Made by a program: the position numbers and the translations under genes
The notes under the pieces: generated by a model
What the model saw: only the letters and a program-made list of their open reading frames with translations
Database searches by the model: none
What the model was told of the DNA's origin: nothing
DNA from: Pseudarthrobacter sp. L1SW
Lineage (GTDB): Bacteria > Actinomycetota > Actinomycetes > Actinomycetales > Micrococcaceae
Assembly: GCF_020809045.1 (NCBI RefSeq)
Contig: NZ_CP078079.1
Span: 1,674,001 to 1,738,000 of the forward strand
Direction of reading: 5' to 3'
Length of the DNA stretch: 64,000 nucleotides
In this document: piece by piece, positions 8,143 to 17,254 of the stretch
Layout: each line of letters begins with the position of its first letter
Position numbering within the stretch: the first letter of the stretch is position 1

Positions 8143-8159
8143 TTCTACAGCCTGTAGTA
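8143..8159. promoter_or_regulatory. Predicted BlaI-family operator (distal copy)
   Basis: TTCTAC-AGCCT-GTAGTA: 11 of 12 arm positions match the TTCTAC-N5-GTAGAA palindromes found three times between blaI and cydA. It covers the spacer and -35 position of the promoter for the 7772-8122 gene, the place expected for a repressor site. Confidence 0.6.
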
Positions 8160-8168
8160 GTTAAACGC

Positions 8169-8222
8169 CGACGGCGGTGCAGGCCGCCCGGTGGATTTCC
8201 ACCGGTGCCTGCACCGCCGTCG
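8169..8222 (-). terminator. Two-tier hairpin terminator after sucB
   Basis: A 16-bp outer stem (8169-8184 with 8207-8222) encloses a perfect 7-bp inner stem (8188-8194 with 8199-8205). Read on the minus strand it is followed by GCGTTTAA. It lies 15 bases past the sucB stop. Confidence 0.8.
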
Positions 8223-8236
8223 TGCGTTTTGGTCCG

Positions 8237-10021
8237 TTACAGGCCCAGGTCAGCCTCGAAGGCGCCTTCTTCAAGGCGTGCCTTCAGGGTCTGGAGGAAC
8301 CGGCCGGCGTCCGCGCCGTCCACCAGGCGGTGGTCGTACGTCAGGGACAGGTACATCATGGAGCGGATGGCGATCGAGTCGTCGCCGTTTTCATCGGAAA
8401 CAACCACGGCACGCTTGACGATGGCGCCGGTGCCGAGGATGCCTACCTGCGGCTGGTTGATGATCGGGGTGTCGAACAGGGCCCCGACCGAGCCGATGTT
8501 GGTGATGCTGAACGTGCCGCCGGACAGTTCATCCGGGCCGATCTTGCCGTCGCGGGTGCGGCTGGCAACGTCGGCGATCTTGCCGGCCAGGCCTGCGAGG
8601 TTCAGGCTGCCGGCGTCGGAGATGACCGGGACCAGCAGGCCCTTGTCGGTGTCGACGGCGATCGCCAGGTGCTCCGCGTTGTGGTAGGTGATCTCCTGCT
8701 TTTCCTCGTCGTACGCAGCGTTGAGCTTGGGGTGCTGCTTGAGGGCCTCGGCCACTGCCTTGGCGATGAACGGCAGGAAGGTCAGCTTCACGCCGTTCTG
8801 CGCCTGGAACGAGTTCTTGGCACGGGCGCGGAGCTTGGCCACCTTGGTCATGTCCACTTCGTGGACCTGCGTCAGCTGCGTGGAGACCTCAAGGGACTCG
8901 CGCATGCGGCGGGCTATGACCTGGCGGATGCGCGGAGCCTTCTGCGTGGTGCCGCGCAGCGAGGAGACTGCGCCGTTGGATGCTGCGGCGGCGGGTGCTG
9001 CCGGGGCCGAAGCGGCTGGAGCGGCGGCCGGTGCAGCCTTTGCTTCGGCCGCGGCAATGACATCCTGCTTGCGGATGCGGCCGCCGACGCCGGTACCCGA
9101 GAGGGAGGTGATGTCCACGCCGTGCTGGTTTGCCAGCTTGCGGACCAGGGGAGTCACGTAGCCGGATTCGCCGCCGGCAGCGGGTGCCTCGGCTGCGGCC
9201 GGGGCGGACTGCGGTGCACTCGCCGGTGCAGGCGCTGCCGCGGGGGCCGGAGCTGCTGCCGGTGCTGCTGCGGGGGCTTCCTGCTTCGGTGCCTCCTGCT
9301 TGGGCTCTTCCTGCTTCGGTGCCTCCTGGGCGGGGGCGGACTGCGGTGCTGCAGGTGCCGGAGCGGCAGCCGCGCCTGAGCCGATGACGGCCAGGACGGA
9401 GCCAACCTCTGCGGTCTCGTCCTCGTTGACGCGGATCTCCTGGAGCGTACCGGCCACGGGGGAGGGGATTTCGGTGTCGACCTTGTCGGTGGACACCTCC
9501 AGCAGGGGCTCGTCCACCTCCACGGTGTCTCCGACGGCCTTCAGCCAGCGGGTGACGGTGCCTTCGGTGACGCTTTCGCCGAGGGCCGGGAGGGTGACCT
9601 CGTGGCCCTCGCCGCCGCCTGCAGCCGGAGCCTGCTGGGCCGGTGCCTCTTCGGGCGCTGCTTCCTGTGCAGGGGCTTCGTCCGGTGCGGGGGCCTCGGT
9701 GGACGGGGCCTCGGCGGGGGCGGCCTGCCCAGCAGCCGGGGCCTCTTCGGCAGGAGCTTCTGCGGCGGGTGCACCACCACCGGAGCCGTCGCCGATGCGG
9801 ACCAGGGGAGCGCCGACCTCAGCGGTCTCGTCCTCGGCGACCAGGATTTCCTCAATCACGCCAGCTACAGGAGAGGGGATTTCAGTGTCTACTTTGTCGG
9901 TGGAGACTTCGAGCAGGGGCTCGTCCACCTCTACCCGGTCACCTACCTGCTTGAGCCAGCGGGTGACGGTTCCTTCGGTGACGCTCTCACCGAGGGCGGG
10001 CAAGTTAACGGATTCAGACAT
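8237..10021 (-). CDS. sucB: 2-oxoglutarate dehydrogenase E2, dihydrolipoamide succinyltransferase
   Basis: 594 aa. The E2 core of a 2-oxoacid dehydrogenase transfers the acyl group from lipoate to CoA. Two lipoyl domains carry the modified lysines Lys43 and Lys180, both in the context [12 protein letters not shown]. Long Ala/Pro/Glu-rich hinges follow. The E3/E1-binding domain is near residues 305-345 ([28 protein letters not shown]), and the catalytic domain ends with [12 protein letters not shown], giving the active-site His564 and Asp568. Start at 10021, with AAGGAG 12 nt upstream. It follows lpdA (E3) on the same strand, and lipB is nearby. In Actinobacteria this annotated E2 often serves pyruvate as well as 2-oxoglutarate dehydrogenase, so the exact complex is not settled by sequence. 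Confidence 0.93.
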   Translation of the reverse strand: MSESVNLPALGESVTEGTVTRWLKQVGDRVEVDEPLLEVSTDKVDTEIPSPVAGVIEEILVAEDETAEVGAPLVRIGDGSGGGAPAAEAPAEEAPAAGQAAPAEAPSTEAPAPDEAPAQEAAPEEAPAQQAPAAGGGEGHEVTLPALGESVTEGTVTRWLKAVGDTVEVDEPLLEVSTDKVDTEIPSPVAGTLQEIRVNEDETAEVGSVLAVIGSGAAAAPAPAAPQSAPAQEAPKQEEPKQEAPKQEAPAAAPAAAPAPAAAPAPASAPQSAPAAAEAPAAGGESGYVTPLVRKLANQHGVDITSLSGTGVGGRIRKQDVIAAAEAKAAPAAAPAASAPAAPAAAASNGAVSSLRGTTQKAPRIRQVIARRMRESLEVSTQLTQVHEVDMTKVAKLRARAKNSFQAQNGVKLTFLPFIAKAVAEALKQHPKLNAAYDEEKQEITYHNAEHLAIAVDTDKGLLVPVISDAGSLNLAGLAGKIADVASRTRDGKIGPDELSGGTFSITNIGSVGALFDTPIINQPQVGILGTGAIVKRAVVVSDENGDDSIAIRSMMYLSLTYDHRLVDGADAGRFLQTLKARLEEGAFEADLGL

Positions 10022-10083
10022 GTCGTCCCCGTTCTCCTTATTGATCTTTAGTGCGGATGATTGCTGCCTTGTTGGCCAGCCTA

Positions 10084-10112
10084 GTGCACCCGGCATTCCG
10101 TGCCGGGTGCAC
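10084..10112 (-). terminator. Perfect hairpin between lpdA and sucB
   Basis: A 12-bp perfect stem (10084-10095 with 10101-10112) and a 5-nt loop in the 116-bp gap between the two co-directional genes. There is no T-run, so it may be a processing or attenuation structure rather than a full terminator. Confidence 0.6.
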
Positions 10113-10137
10113 CAGGCCCTGTGGTGCTTGGGGGAGA

Positions 10138-11520
10138 CTAGCCGTGAAGGGGCTTGCCCGCGAGTGCCAGGTGGGCTTCGCCCAGGGCTTCGTTCTGGGT
10201 GGGGTGGGCGTGCACCAGCTGCGCCACATCCTCGGGGTAGGCTTCCCAGTTCACGATCAGCTGGGCTTCGCCGACCTGCTCGCCCATGCGGGCGCCGATC
10301 ATGTGGACGCCCACCACGGGGCCGTCCTTCTGGCGGACCAGTTTGACCAGGCCGGAGGTGCCCAGGATGGAGCTCTTGCCGTTGCCGGCCAGGTTGTATT
10401 CCTGCGTCTGTACCTGGTCCTCGCCGAACTTCTCCTTGGCTGCCTTTTCGGTGTAGCCAACCGTGGCGATTTCGGGCTCGGAGTAGGTGACCTTCGGGAT
10501 GTTGATGTCCTCGACGATCACGGGCTTCAGGCCGGCGATTTCCTCGGCCACGAAGATGCCCTGCTGGTAGCCGCGGTGTGCGAGCTGGACGCCGGGCACG
10601 ATGTCGCCCACTGCGTAGATGTTGCCGACGCCGGTGTGCAGGCGCTCGTTGGTGATGACGAAGCCGCGGTCGATTGTGACGCCGGCTTCCTCGTAGCCAA
10701 GGTTGGCGGTGACTGGGCCGCGGCCCACGGCAACCAGGAGGAGGTCGGCTTCGAAGGTCTTGCCGTCCACCAGGGTGACCTTGACGCCGTCCTCGTTCTG
10801 CTCGACGCCCTGGAAGAAAACGCCAGTGGAGAACTTGATGCCGCGCTTCTTGAAGGCACGCTCGAAGTTCTTGACGATGGTGGCGTCCTCGTTGGGAACC
10901 AGCGAGGGCAGGCCTTCCACGATGGTGACGTCCACGCCGAAGGACTTCCAGACGGAGGCGAACTCGACGCCGATTACGCCGCCGCCCAGGATGATGGCGC
11001 TCTTGGGGATGAAGTCCATGGTGAGGGCCTGGTCCGAGGTGATGACCTTGCCGCCGAGCTCCAGGCCCGGGAGGGTGCGGGAGTAGGAACCGGTGGCCAG
11101 GACGATGTTCTTGCCCTTGTACGCGGTGCCGTTCACCACGACAGTGTCGGTGCCCTGGAGCTTGCCTTCACCTTCAATGACAGTGATGCCCTTGGACTTG
11201 ATGAGGCCCTGCAGGCCCTTGTACTTGCCGGCGATGATGCCGTCCTTGTACGCGTTGACAGCGTTGATGTCGATGCTGTCAAGGGTGACGTTCACGCCGT
11301 ACTTGGCGGAGTCACGGGCGTGGTCGGCCAGCTCCGCAGAGTGCAGGAGGGCCTTGGTGGGGATGCAGCCGTTGTGGAGGCAGGTGCCGCCCAGCTTTGC
11401 CTTCTCCACGAGGCCGACGGTGAGGCCAAGCTGTACTGCCCGCAGCGCGGCGGCGTATCCGCCGCTGCCGCCACCGAGTACCAGGATGTCGAATTCTTGC
11501 GCAGTTGCCTGATCGGCCAC
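10138..11520 (-). CDS. lpdA: Dihydrolipoamide dehydrogenase (E3)
   Basis: 460-aa flavoprotein that reoxidises dihydrolipoyl groups with NAD+. It has an FAD-binding motif [10 protein letters not shown] (residues 16-25), the redox-active disulfide Cys47/Cys52 in [11 protein letters not shown], a second NAD-binding Rossmann motif [11 protein letters not shown], and a C-terminal [10 protein letters not shown] with the catalytic His439 and Glu444. The GTG start at 11520 has GAGGGAG about 9 nt upstream. It lies directly upstream of sucB on the same strand, with a 116-bp gap that contains a perfect hairpin. An inverted repeat at 11632-11653 may be a regulatory site. Confidence 0.96.
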   Translation of the reverse strand: MADQATAQEFDILVLGGGSGGYAAALRAVQLGLTVGLVEKAKLGGTCLHNGCIPTKALLHSAELADHARDSAKYGVNVTLDSIDINAVNAYKDGIIAGKYKGLQGLIKSKGITVIEGEGKLQGTDTVVVNGTAYKGKNIVLATGSYSRTLPGLELGGKVITSDQALTMDFIPKSAIILGGGVIGVEFASVWKSFGVDVTIVEGLPSLVPNEDATIVKNFERAFKKRGIKFSTGVFFQGVEQNEDGVKVTLVDGKTFEADLLLVAVGRGPVTANLGYEEAGVTIDRGFVITNERLHTGVGNIYAVGDIVPGVQLAHRGYQQGIFVAEEIAGLKPVIVEDINIPKVTYSEPEIATVGYTEKAAKEKFGEDQVQTQEYNLAGNGKSSILGTSGLVKLVRQKDGPVVGVHMIGARMGEQVGEAQLIVNWEAYPEDVAQLVHAHPTQNEALGEAHLALAGKPLHG

Positions 11521-11631
11521 TTAAACGCTCCCTCGCGTGAACGATGACGCGGTCCTGCGCATCATCTGGTCTTGGAACCTGCACTGCCGTGATTATTCCA
11601 GCAGGCCAATTCTCTTGCATTTGTGACTACC

Positions 11632-11653
11632 GTGGTTCACCTTAGCGAACCAC
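11632..11653. promoter_or_regulatory. Inverted repeat upstream of lpdA, possible operator
   Basis: GTGGTTC-N8-GAACCAC is perfect over 7 bp per arm. It lies 112-133 bp upstream of the lpdA start and upstream of the best AATAAT -10 candidate (11592-11597), a position that would suit an activator. The cognate protein is unknown. Confidence 0.4.
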
Positions 11654-11705
11654 TAATCCATGCTCCACCCTGGCACCACGTTTGTGGAGCGCTTGTGTCG
11701 AGTGT

Positions 11706-11752
11706 CACGCGGCTTTGTGGCACAGGGATCACCGGTCCCGCAAAGCCGCGTG
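11706..11752 (-). terminator. Hairpin downstream of pepA
   Basis: CACGCGGCTTTG (11706-11717) pairs perfectly with CAAAGCCGCGTG (11741-11752) around a 23-nt loop, 26 bases beyond the pepA stop. There is no T-run. Confidence 0.55.
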
Positions 11753-11777
11753 CCAGCACGGTGCCGGCCGCCGGATG

Positions 11778-13304
11778 TCAGGCAGCAGCAGCCAGGATGT
11801 CCTCCACGTAGGCCACCAGCGTCCGGACCGTGCAGCCCGTTCCCTGCTTGTGCGTGTAGCCATAGGGGCTCCCGTTATTGAAGGAGGGCCCGGCGATGTC
11901 GATGTGGGCCCAGGGGATCTGTTCCCCGTCCTTGCCCTTACCCACGAACTCACGGAGGAAAACGGCCGCGGTCATCATGCCGCCGTGGCGTTCGCCGATG
12001 TTCGCGAGGTCGGCCACCTGGGAATCAAGGCTGGGCCGCAATTCCTCGGGAAGCGGCATCGGCCACACGAGCTCTCCGGCCCGGTCCGCTGCGGCCTTGA
12101 GCGGGCCGGTCACGCTGTCCGATCCCATGACGCCCGCGGTCCGGTTTCCCAGGGCGATCAACTGCGCCCCGGTGAGGGTTGCGACGTCGATGATGGCGTC
12201 CGGGTACTCGGCGCTGGCGGCAACGATGCCGTCGGCCATGACCAGGCGCCCTTCGGCGTCGGTGTTCAGGACCTCCACGGTCTTGCCGCCGAACATCGTC
12301 AGGACGTCAGCCGGACGTGATGCGGCGCCGGAGGGCATGTTCTCGGCGATGCACAGCCAGGCGGTTGCCTTAACCGGCAGGCCGAGTCCCGCGAGGGCCA
12401 GCACAGTATTAAGGACGACGGCGGCGCCCGCCATGTCGCTCTTCATGTCGCCCATGCCAAGGGCCGGCTTGATGGAGATTCCGCCAGTGTCAAAGGTGAT
12501 GCCCTTGCCGACGAGCGCGATCTTTGACGTTGCCTTGGCGGGAGAGTATTCCACCTTGACGAGGCGCGGCTGGCGGGCGGAGCCCTTGCCCACGCCCATG
12601 ATGCCGCCGAAGCCCTCCTTCTCGAGGCGCTTCTCGTCCCAGACGGTCACCTTGACGGGCAGGCCCTTGGCCAGGTCCTTTGCAGCTTCGGCGAAGGACT
12701 CGGGGTAGAGGTGGCTGGGCGGCTGGTTCACCAGGGAACGGGTGGCGTTGACCGCCTTCCCGATCAACGCCGCCCTCTTAAGGACGGGGCCAAGTTCCTT
12801 CTGGTCAGCCAGGTCGGTGAAAATAACCGCATTGCGGACCGGATCCTTCAGGCCGTCCCTGGAGGTCCGGAACTCGGTGAAGGAATAGGCCCCCATGGCG
12901 GCACCTTCGGCCACCGCTGCGACGTCGGTGACTGTCGCCGTCGGAAACGCCAACGCGACCGTGGCGAAACCGGCGAGCTGGCGGATGGCGGAACCGGCCG
13001 CCCGGCGCAGTGCTTCCCCGGCAAGCGGTTCCGCAGCCGATACCTTGCCCACGCCGGCCAGGACCAGGACACCCGCGCCGGTCTCCGGCAGGCCCGGCAG
13101 GCGCACCAGCTGGTCGGCCGCGCCCGTGACCCCGAGCGCCTTGAGCGAATCCGCGAGTGCCTCGGCGGACCTGGCAGTCAGCGGGTTCTCCAGGAGGACG
13201 GGACCGTCTGCACCCTGCCCAACGCCTATGACCACCGCGTCGCTGGGGCTCTTCTTCAGGTCCCGCGAGAGGGTACTAAGGTTGATTTCAGTATTCTTGA
13301 CCAC
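11778..13304 (-). CDS. pepA: Leucyl aminopeptidase (M17)
   Basis: 508-aa di-metal cytosolic exopeptidase that releases N-terminal amino acids. The C-terminal catalytic domain has the M17 signature NTDAEGRL, preceded by the metal-binding segments GKGITFDTGGISIKP and DMKSDMAGAA; the N-terminal domain is the usual macro-like fold. The GTG at 13304 (protein start VVKNTEINLSTL) has GAGGAC 7 nt upstream and gives the usual family length. The open frame continues 255 bases further upstream but with no family similarity. It is divergent from the PAC2 gene. Together with the tricorn homolog it forms a plausible peptide-trimming set, but there is no direct linkage. Confidence 0.95.
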   Translation of the reverse strand: MVKNTEINLSTLSRDLKKSPSDAVVIGVGQGADGPVLLENPLTARSAEALADSLKALGVTGAADQLVRLPGLPETGAGVLVLAGVGKVSAAEPLAGEALRRAAGSAIRQLAGFATVALAFPTATVTDVAAVAEGAAMGAYSFTEFRTSRDGLKDPVRNAVIFTDLADQKELGPVLKRAALIGKAVNATRSLVNQPPSHLYPESFAEAAKDLAKGLPVKVTVWDEKRLEKEGFGGIMGVGKGSARQPRLVKVEYSPAKATSKIALVGKGITFDTGGISIKPALGMGDMKSDMAGAAVVLNTVLALAGLGLPVKATAWLCIAENMPSGAASRPADVLTMFGGKTVEVLNTDAEGRLVMADGIVAASAEYPDAIIDVATLTGAQLIALGNRTAGVMGSDSVTGPLKAAADRAGELVWPMPLPEELRPSLDSQVADLANIGERHGGMMTAAVFLREFVGKGKDGEQIPWAHIDIAGPSFNNGSPYGYTHKQGTGCTVRTLVAYVEDILAAAA

Positions 13305-13562
13305 GGGGTCAGTCCTCGATTCTCGAAAGATGTTCGGGCAGGGGTGCATGTTCGGCGTTCTGCCATGGTTGCCCGGGTACGGCCGTTCGGAACGCAGTCC
13401 GGGTGTCTGCAGGCCCGTCTGGCAGGCCAGTTCCGATCGTAGCCCGTAGCCGCCGCGCCGGGGGAATTTCGTGAGAGGTGCGCCACACCGGGTGCCGGAA
13501 TGCGCGGCCGTCCCGGGGCGTTGTAAAAGAATGTCCACCCGCACCTGTGAAAGGAACATGCC
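13305..13562. other. Divergent intergenic region, pepA / PAC2
   Basis: 258 bp. On the minus strand TACGAT at 13436-13441 is a reasonable -10 box for pepA. On the plus strand the PAC2 gene has AAAGGA 9 nt before its GTG. No repeats or convincing small gene. Confidence 0.4.
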
Positions 13563-14501
13563 GTGCTTGAACGGATCTCCGGCTCCCTGCTGGACCCCGG
13601 CGCGCTCTACGCGAGCAACATTGGGCTATTCCACAGCCCCGGGCTCCGCGGGCTGAACCTGGTGATGGGCTTCACCGGATTCGCCGATGCCGGCCACGTG
13701 GTGAAGCAGATCAACGCGGAGTTGCTGGACTCGCTCGACGCCGAGCCGGTGGCGGTGTTCGATGCCGACCAGCTGATCGACTACCGCTCGCGCAGGCCGC
13801 ACCTGACGTTCGTGGAGGACCACCTCCAGGATTACCAGGAACCGAAACTGGCCCTGTACCGCCTCGTCGACGGGCTGGGTAAGCCTTTCCTCCTGCTGGC
13901 CGGCTTCGAACCGGACCTGCAGTGGGAACGCTTCGCACGCGCCGTGGTGGGCATCGTGGAGCAACTGGATGTCAACCTGGTCACCTGGATCCACTCCATT
14001 CCGATGCCGGTTCCGCACACCCGCCCGGTGGGCGTCACGGTGCACGGGAACCGGCCGGAGCTGATCGAAGGCATCTCCGTGTGGAAGCCCACCGTGGAGG
14101 TTCCCGCAGCCGTGGGCCACATCCTCGAACTCCGCCTGATGGAGGCCGGACGGAATGTGGCCGGTTATGTCATCCACGTGCCCCAGTACCTGGCCGAGGC
14201 GGAATACCCCACGGCCGCCGTCGCCGGCCTGGAATACCTTGGCGCAGCCGCCTCGCTGATGCTGCCCTCGGACAGGCTCCGCGAAGCGGGCCGTGAAGTC
14301 AGCCGCCAGATCGCCGAACAGATTGATGCCTCCGAGGAAGTCCAGCAGGTGGTGTCGCGGCTGGAGACCCGCTATGACGAAAAGGCGGAGGGCACAGTTC
14401 GCCGCTCGCTCCTGGCGGACGAGAACGACGAACTGCCCAATGCCGACGACCTCGGCGCCGCGGTGGAAGCGTACCTGGCACGGGAGAACCCGGGTCAATA
14501 A
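13563..14501 (+). CDS. PAC2 family protein (proteasome-assembly-chaperone-like)
   Basis: 312 aa, of the PAC2/DUF75 family found widely in Actinobacteria. The N-terminus has LDPGALYASNIGLFHSPGL and NLVMGFTGFADAGHVVKQI, followed by DADQLIDYRSRRP, all typical of the family. The C-terminal 60 residues are charged and helical (RQIAEQIDASEEVQQVV). A role in 20S proteasome assembly is known only for eukaryotic relatives; bacterial members have no proven role. The GTG start has AAAGGA upstream. It is transcribed away from pepA, and no proteasome genes lie in this window. Confidence 0.9.
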   Translation: MLERISGSLLDPGALYASNIGLFHSPGLRGLNLVMGFTGFADAGHVVKQINAELLDSLDAEPVAVFDADQLIDYRSRRPHLTFVEDHLQDYQEPKLALYRLVDGLGKPFLLLAGFEPDLQWERFARAVVGIVEQLDVNLVTWIHSIPMPVPHTRPVGVTVHGNRPELIEGISVWKPTVEVPAAVGHILELRLMEAGRNVAGYVIHVPQYLAEAEYPTAAVAGLEYLGAAASLMLPSDRLREAGREVSRQIAEQIDASEEVQQVVSRLETRYDEKAEGTVRRSLLADENDELPNADDLGAAVEAYLARENPGQ

Positions 14502-14540
14502 AGGGGCTGGACCAATAAAGGCCTCCGGCCGCCGCCCGGG

Positions 14541-14546
14541 CATAAT
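14541..14546 (+). promoter_or_regulatory. -10 box of the MFS transporter gene, leaderless type
   Basis: CATAAT ends 6 nt before the GTG at 14553, and no Shine-Dalgarno is present. This favours the second of the two consecutive GTG codons (14550 and 14553) as the start. Confidence 0.5.
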
Positions 14547-14552
14547 GAAGTG

Positions 14553-15905
14553 GTGACTGCACCCCGCGCCTGGCTTATCTGGACCATCGGAATTTTTGGG
14601 TACCTGGTAGCGGTGGCGCAGCGGACGTCCTTTGGCGTAGTGGGACTGGAAGCCACCGAGCGGTTCCAGGCCAGCGCGTCAGCGATCTCGTTCTTCACCG
14701 TCCTCCAGCTCCTGGTCTACGCCGGACTCCAGATTCCCGTTGGCCTGCTGGTGGACAGGTTCGGCTCTCGCGCCATGATCGCCGGCGGTGCGGCCCTGAT
14801 GGGGCTGGGCCAGCTCCAGCTGGCTTTTGCCGACACCATTCCCGGGGGAGTCGCAGGCCGGGTGCTGGTGGGGGCCGGGGACGCCATGACATTCATCTCC
14901 GTGATCCGCCTCATTCCGCTGTGGTTTGCTCCTGCCCGGGTGCCCCTGGTGACCCAGCTCACGGGCATGTCAGGCCAGCTCGGTCAACTGTTCAGCGTGA
15001 TCCCGTTCGCCTTCGTCCTGCATCTCTCAGGCTGGACCCCCGCGTTCCTGATGCTGGCAGGCCTGTCAGCCTTCGCCGTCGTCCTGGTCCTGCTGCTCCT
15101 GCAGGATGCACCGCCAGGCACCGAACGGCCACACGCGAAGCAGGGCCTGCGGGCTACGGGTGCGTCACTTGCCCGGGCGTGGCGCCAGCCGGGAACACGG
15201 CTGGGCATGTGGAGCCACTTCACCATCCAGTTCAGCGGCACAGTGTTTGCGATGACCTGGGGCTACCCCTTCCTCATTTCCGGCCAAGGGCTGGACGCCG
15301 GAACAGTGGCCGCACTCATGGCGCTGTACGTCGCCGCCGCAATGGCCGTAGGTCCCTTCATCGGGCGCTTCGTTTCACGGCATCCGCTGCGGCGTTCCAC
15401 CATGGTCCTGCTCATTGCCGGCGCCACCGCCGGGGCATGGGCTGCCGTCCTGCTGACTCCCGGACAGGCGCCCCTGTGGCTGCTGGCCGGCCTTGTCGTG
15501 GTGCTTGCCGTCGGCGGCCCCGGCTCGATGATCGGCTTCGACTTTGCGCGGACGTTCAACCCGGCGCACCGGATCGGAACAGCGACGGGCATTGTCAACG
15601 TGGGCGGGTTCATCGCAGCCCTTGTTGCGATCTTCCTGATCGGGCTGGTGCTGGACGTCCTGTTTGCCAGCGGCTTCTCCAACGGCGTGCTGTATGGCCT
15701 GGATCCGTTCCGCATTGCGCTGAGCGTCCAGTTCCTGCTGCTCGGATCAGGTGCGGCGGCGATGCTGGTCTGCCGGCGCAAAGTGCGGCGGCAGATGGCC
15801 GCGCAGGGCGTCGTTGTTCCACCGCTGCGCAGCGCCATTGCCCGCCAGCGGCGGGAAAACCTCGCCCGTCGCCGGCAGCCAACGCCTGTGGATGACGCCG
15901 ACTAG
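14553..15905 (+). CDS. Major facilitator superfamily transporter
   Basis: About 450 aa with 12 predicted membrane helices and a central cytoplasmic loop rich in basic residues (near 185-210). The loop between helices 2 and 3 has VGLLVDRFGSRAMI, a version of the MFS GxLaDrxGrk motif, and FVSRHPLRRS is the equivalent in the second half. A TGMSGQLGQLF segment in helix 5 is typical of nitrate/nitrite or sugar-phosphate-like MFS groups, but the substrate cannot be told. The C-terminal tail is long and Arg-rich. The stop codon lies in a 15-bp tandem repeat. Confidence 0.88.
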   Translation: MTAPRAWLIWTIGIFGYLVAVAQRTSFGVVGLEATERFQASASAISFFTVLQLLVYAGLQIPVGLLVDRFGSRAMIAGGAALMGLGQLQLAFADTIPGGVAGRVLVGAGDAMTFISVIRLIPLWFAPARVPLVTQLTGMSGQLGQLFSVIPFAFVLHLSGWTPAFLMLAGLSAFAVVLVLLLLQDAPPGTERPHAKQGLRATGASLARAWRQPGTRLGMWSHFTIQFSGTVFAMTWGYPFLISGQGLDAGTVAALMALYVAAAMAVGPFIGRFVSRHPLRRSTMVLLIAGATAGAWAAVLLTPGQAPLWLLAGLVVVLAVGGPGSMIGFDFARTFNPAHRIGTATGIVNVGGFIAALVAIFLIGLVLDVLFASGFSNGVLYGLDPFRIALSVQFLLLGSGAAAMLVCRRKVRRQMAAQGVVVPPLRSAIARQRRENLARRRQPTPVDDAD

Positions 15906-15942
15906 TCCTGCACCGACTAGTCCTGCACCGACCAGTCCTGCA
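15898..15942 (+). repeat. Three 15-bp tandem units spanning the MFS stop codon
   Basis: CCGACTAGTCCTGCA occurs twice and then once with T to C. The period is a multiple of three, so the first two units give in-frame TAG stops (15903-15905 and 15918-15920); the third has CAG. Confidence 0.9.
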
Positions 15943-16012
15943 CAGGGCAGGTTTCTTCACATAGCCGACGGCGGGCCTTACCCGGCATCGGAAGCCAGCG
16001 AAGGCTGGAGGC

Positions 16013-17254
16013 ATGACACCTCCAGAACACCTGACAGTCCGCAGCCCGCAAGACGTCCTGGGCTTCATTCCCCATTCGCTGGGCTACTGGCCGTCCGCAA
16101 GCCTGGTTGCCATGACGTTGCAGGGCAAACGGCTGGGCGCCACGCTCAGGCTGGACCTTCCCGCTCCGGAGGTCCTTGCGCAGCCCGCCGCTTTTGCCCG
16201 GACGGTCTGCGCCTACCTTGAAGCGGACCAGCACGCCGACGGGTCGCTGTTGGCACTTTTCACGAACAACGGCTGGCTGGCGGGTCCGGACGGCTACGGC
16301 AGCCTGCTCGCGGAGTTGCAATGGACGCTGGACCATGCGGGAATGCCGGTAAGGGACGCCTGGTACGTCGGCAGCGAGTACTGGCGGGACGCCTTTTGTG
16401 CCGATCCCGCCTGCTGCCCTTTTCCAGGACGTCCGGTCCAGGAGATCCGGGACAGCACCCTGAACGCCGAAATGGTGTACCGCGGAAGCAGCGTGGGTCC
16501 GCCGCCGCATGAACAGCCGGCCGCGGTCCTGCCGGGTTCCAGCCTCCACTGTGCTGCCGTCCGGGAGGCGGAGGAGGCGTGGTCGGCGGAACTGGACCTT
16601 CGCCGAGGAAGCAGGGGGCAGTTTGACGCCGTGCTCGGGCTCTGGACGGCCCTAATTAACCGTCCGCCGGGTGAACCATGGCTTCCCGAGGCTGACCGCG
16701 ACGGTTTCCTGCGGGCAACCCTGCTGGTGCCGGGATGGCGGGATGCCGTCCTGATGATGGCCGCCGCCGGACGGAGGGCAGCGGAAGCCGGGGCTGAGCA
16801 GTTCGCCATCTTTCGCGATGAGTGCCGCCTGGATCCCGTGGCGCCGCCGGCAGGACCCCCGGGAGCAGGCCCCGCCGAGGAAGTGGCCGGGCTTGGCGGT
16901 GGCGTAAGCGGCCGGGTGCTGGAGGTTGGGGTTCCTTGCTATGGCGATGTCCTGATGGGGATCCAGCCCGCCGTTCCGGACTGGGAGAGGCTCGACGCGC
17001 TGGATCTCGTACTCCAGCAGCTGGCCGCGGCCGGCGGCCCGGCAGCCGCAGCCTCGCTCACGGGAAGGGGCTGGATCGCCTGGTGCCGGGGCCGCGGTTC
17101 GTTCTCGGCAGCCCACCTGGCGCAGGCCCTTGAGATCGAACCCGGGTATCGGCTGGCCGAGCTGCTGCTGGAAATGGTCCACCGAGGCACCATCTGCGGC
17201 TGGGCGGCCCGGAAGGAAGCTGCGTGGCAGAAATTCGGTCCTGACGCCGCCTAG
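16013..17254 (+). CDS. DUF4192 domain-containing protein
   Basis: 413 aa. The N-terminal segment LTVRSPQDVLGFIPHSLGYWPSASLVAMTL is diagnostic of DUF4192, an actinobacterial family. The C-terminal region ends with a stretch (FSAAHLAQALEIEPGYRLAELL) that is highly conserved in the family. Two Cys pairs near residue 125-135 (DPACCPFP) are notable. No biochemical function is known. A GGAGGC lies immediately before the ATG, unusually close. The gene precedes the principal sigma factor, as in other Arthrobacter genomes to my memory, but has its own 302-bp separation from it. Confidence 0.88.
   Translation: MTPPEHLTVRSPQDVLGFIPHSLGYWPSASLVAMTLQGKRLGATLRLDLPAPEVLAQPAAFARTVCAYLEADQHADGSLLALFTNNGWLAGPDGYGSLLAELQWTLDHAGMPVRDAWYVGSEYWRDAFCADPACCPFPGRPVQEIRDSTLNAEMVYRGSSVGPPPHEQPAAVLPGSSLHCAAVREAEEAWSAELDLRRGSRGQFDAVLGLWTALINRPPGEPWLPEADRDGFLRATLLVPGWRDAVLMMAAAGRRAAEAGAEQFAIFRDECRLDPVAPPAGPPGAGPAEEVAGLGGGVSGRVLEVGVPCYGDVLMGIQPAVPDWERLDALDLVLQQLAAAGGPAAAASLTGRGWIAWCRGRGSFSAAHLAQALEIEPGYRLAELLLEMVHRGTICGWAARKEAAWQKFGPDAA

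Noticed and set aside
13305..13559. 85-residue N-terminal extension of leucyl aminopeptidase
   Set aside because: No similarity and no ribosome binding site; GTG at 13304 has GAGGAC and gives normal length.
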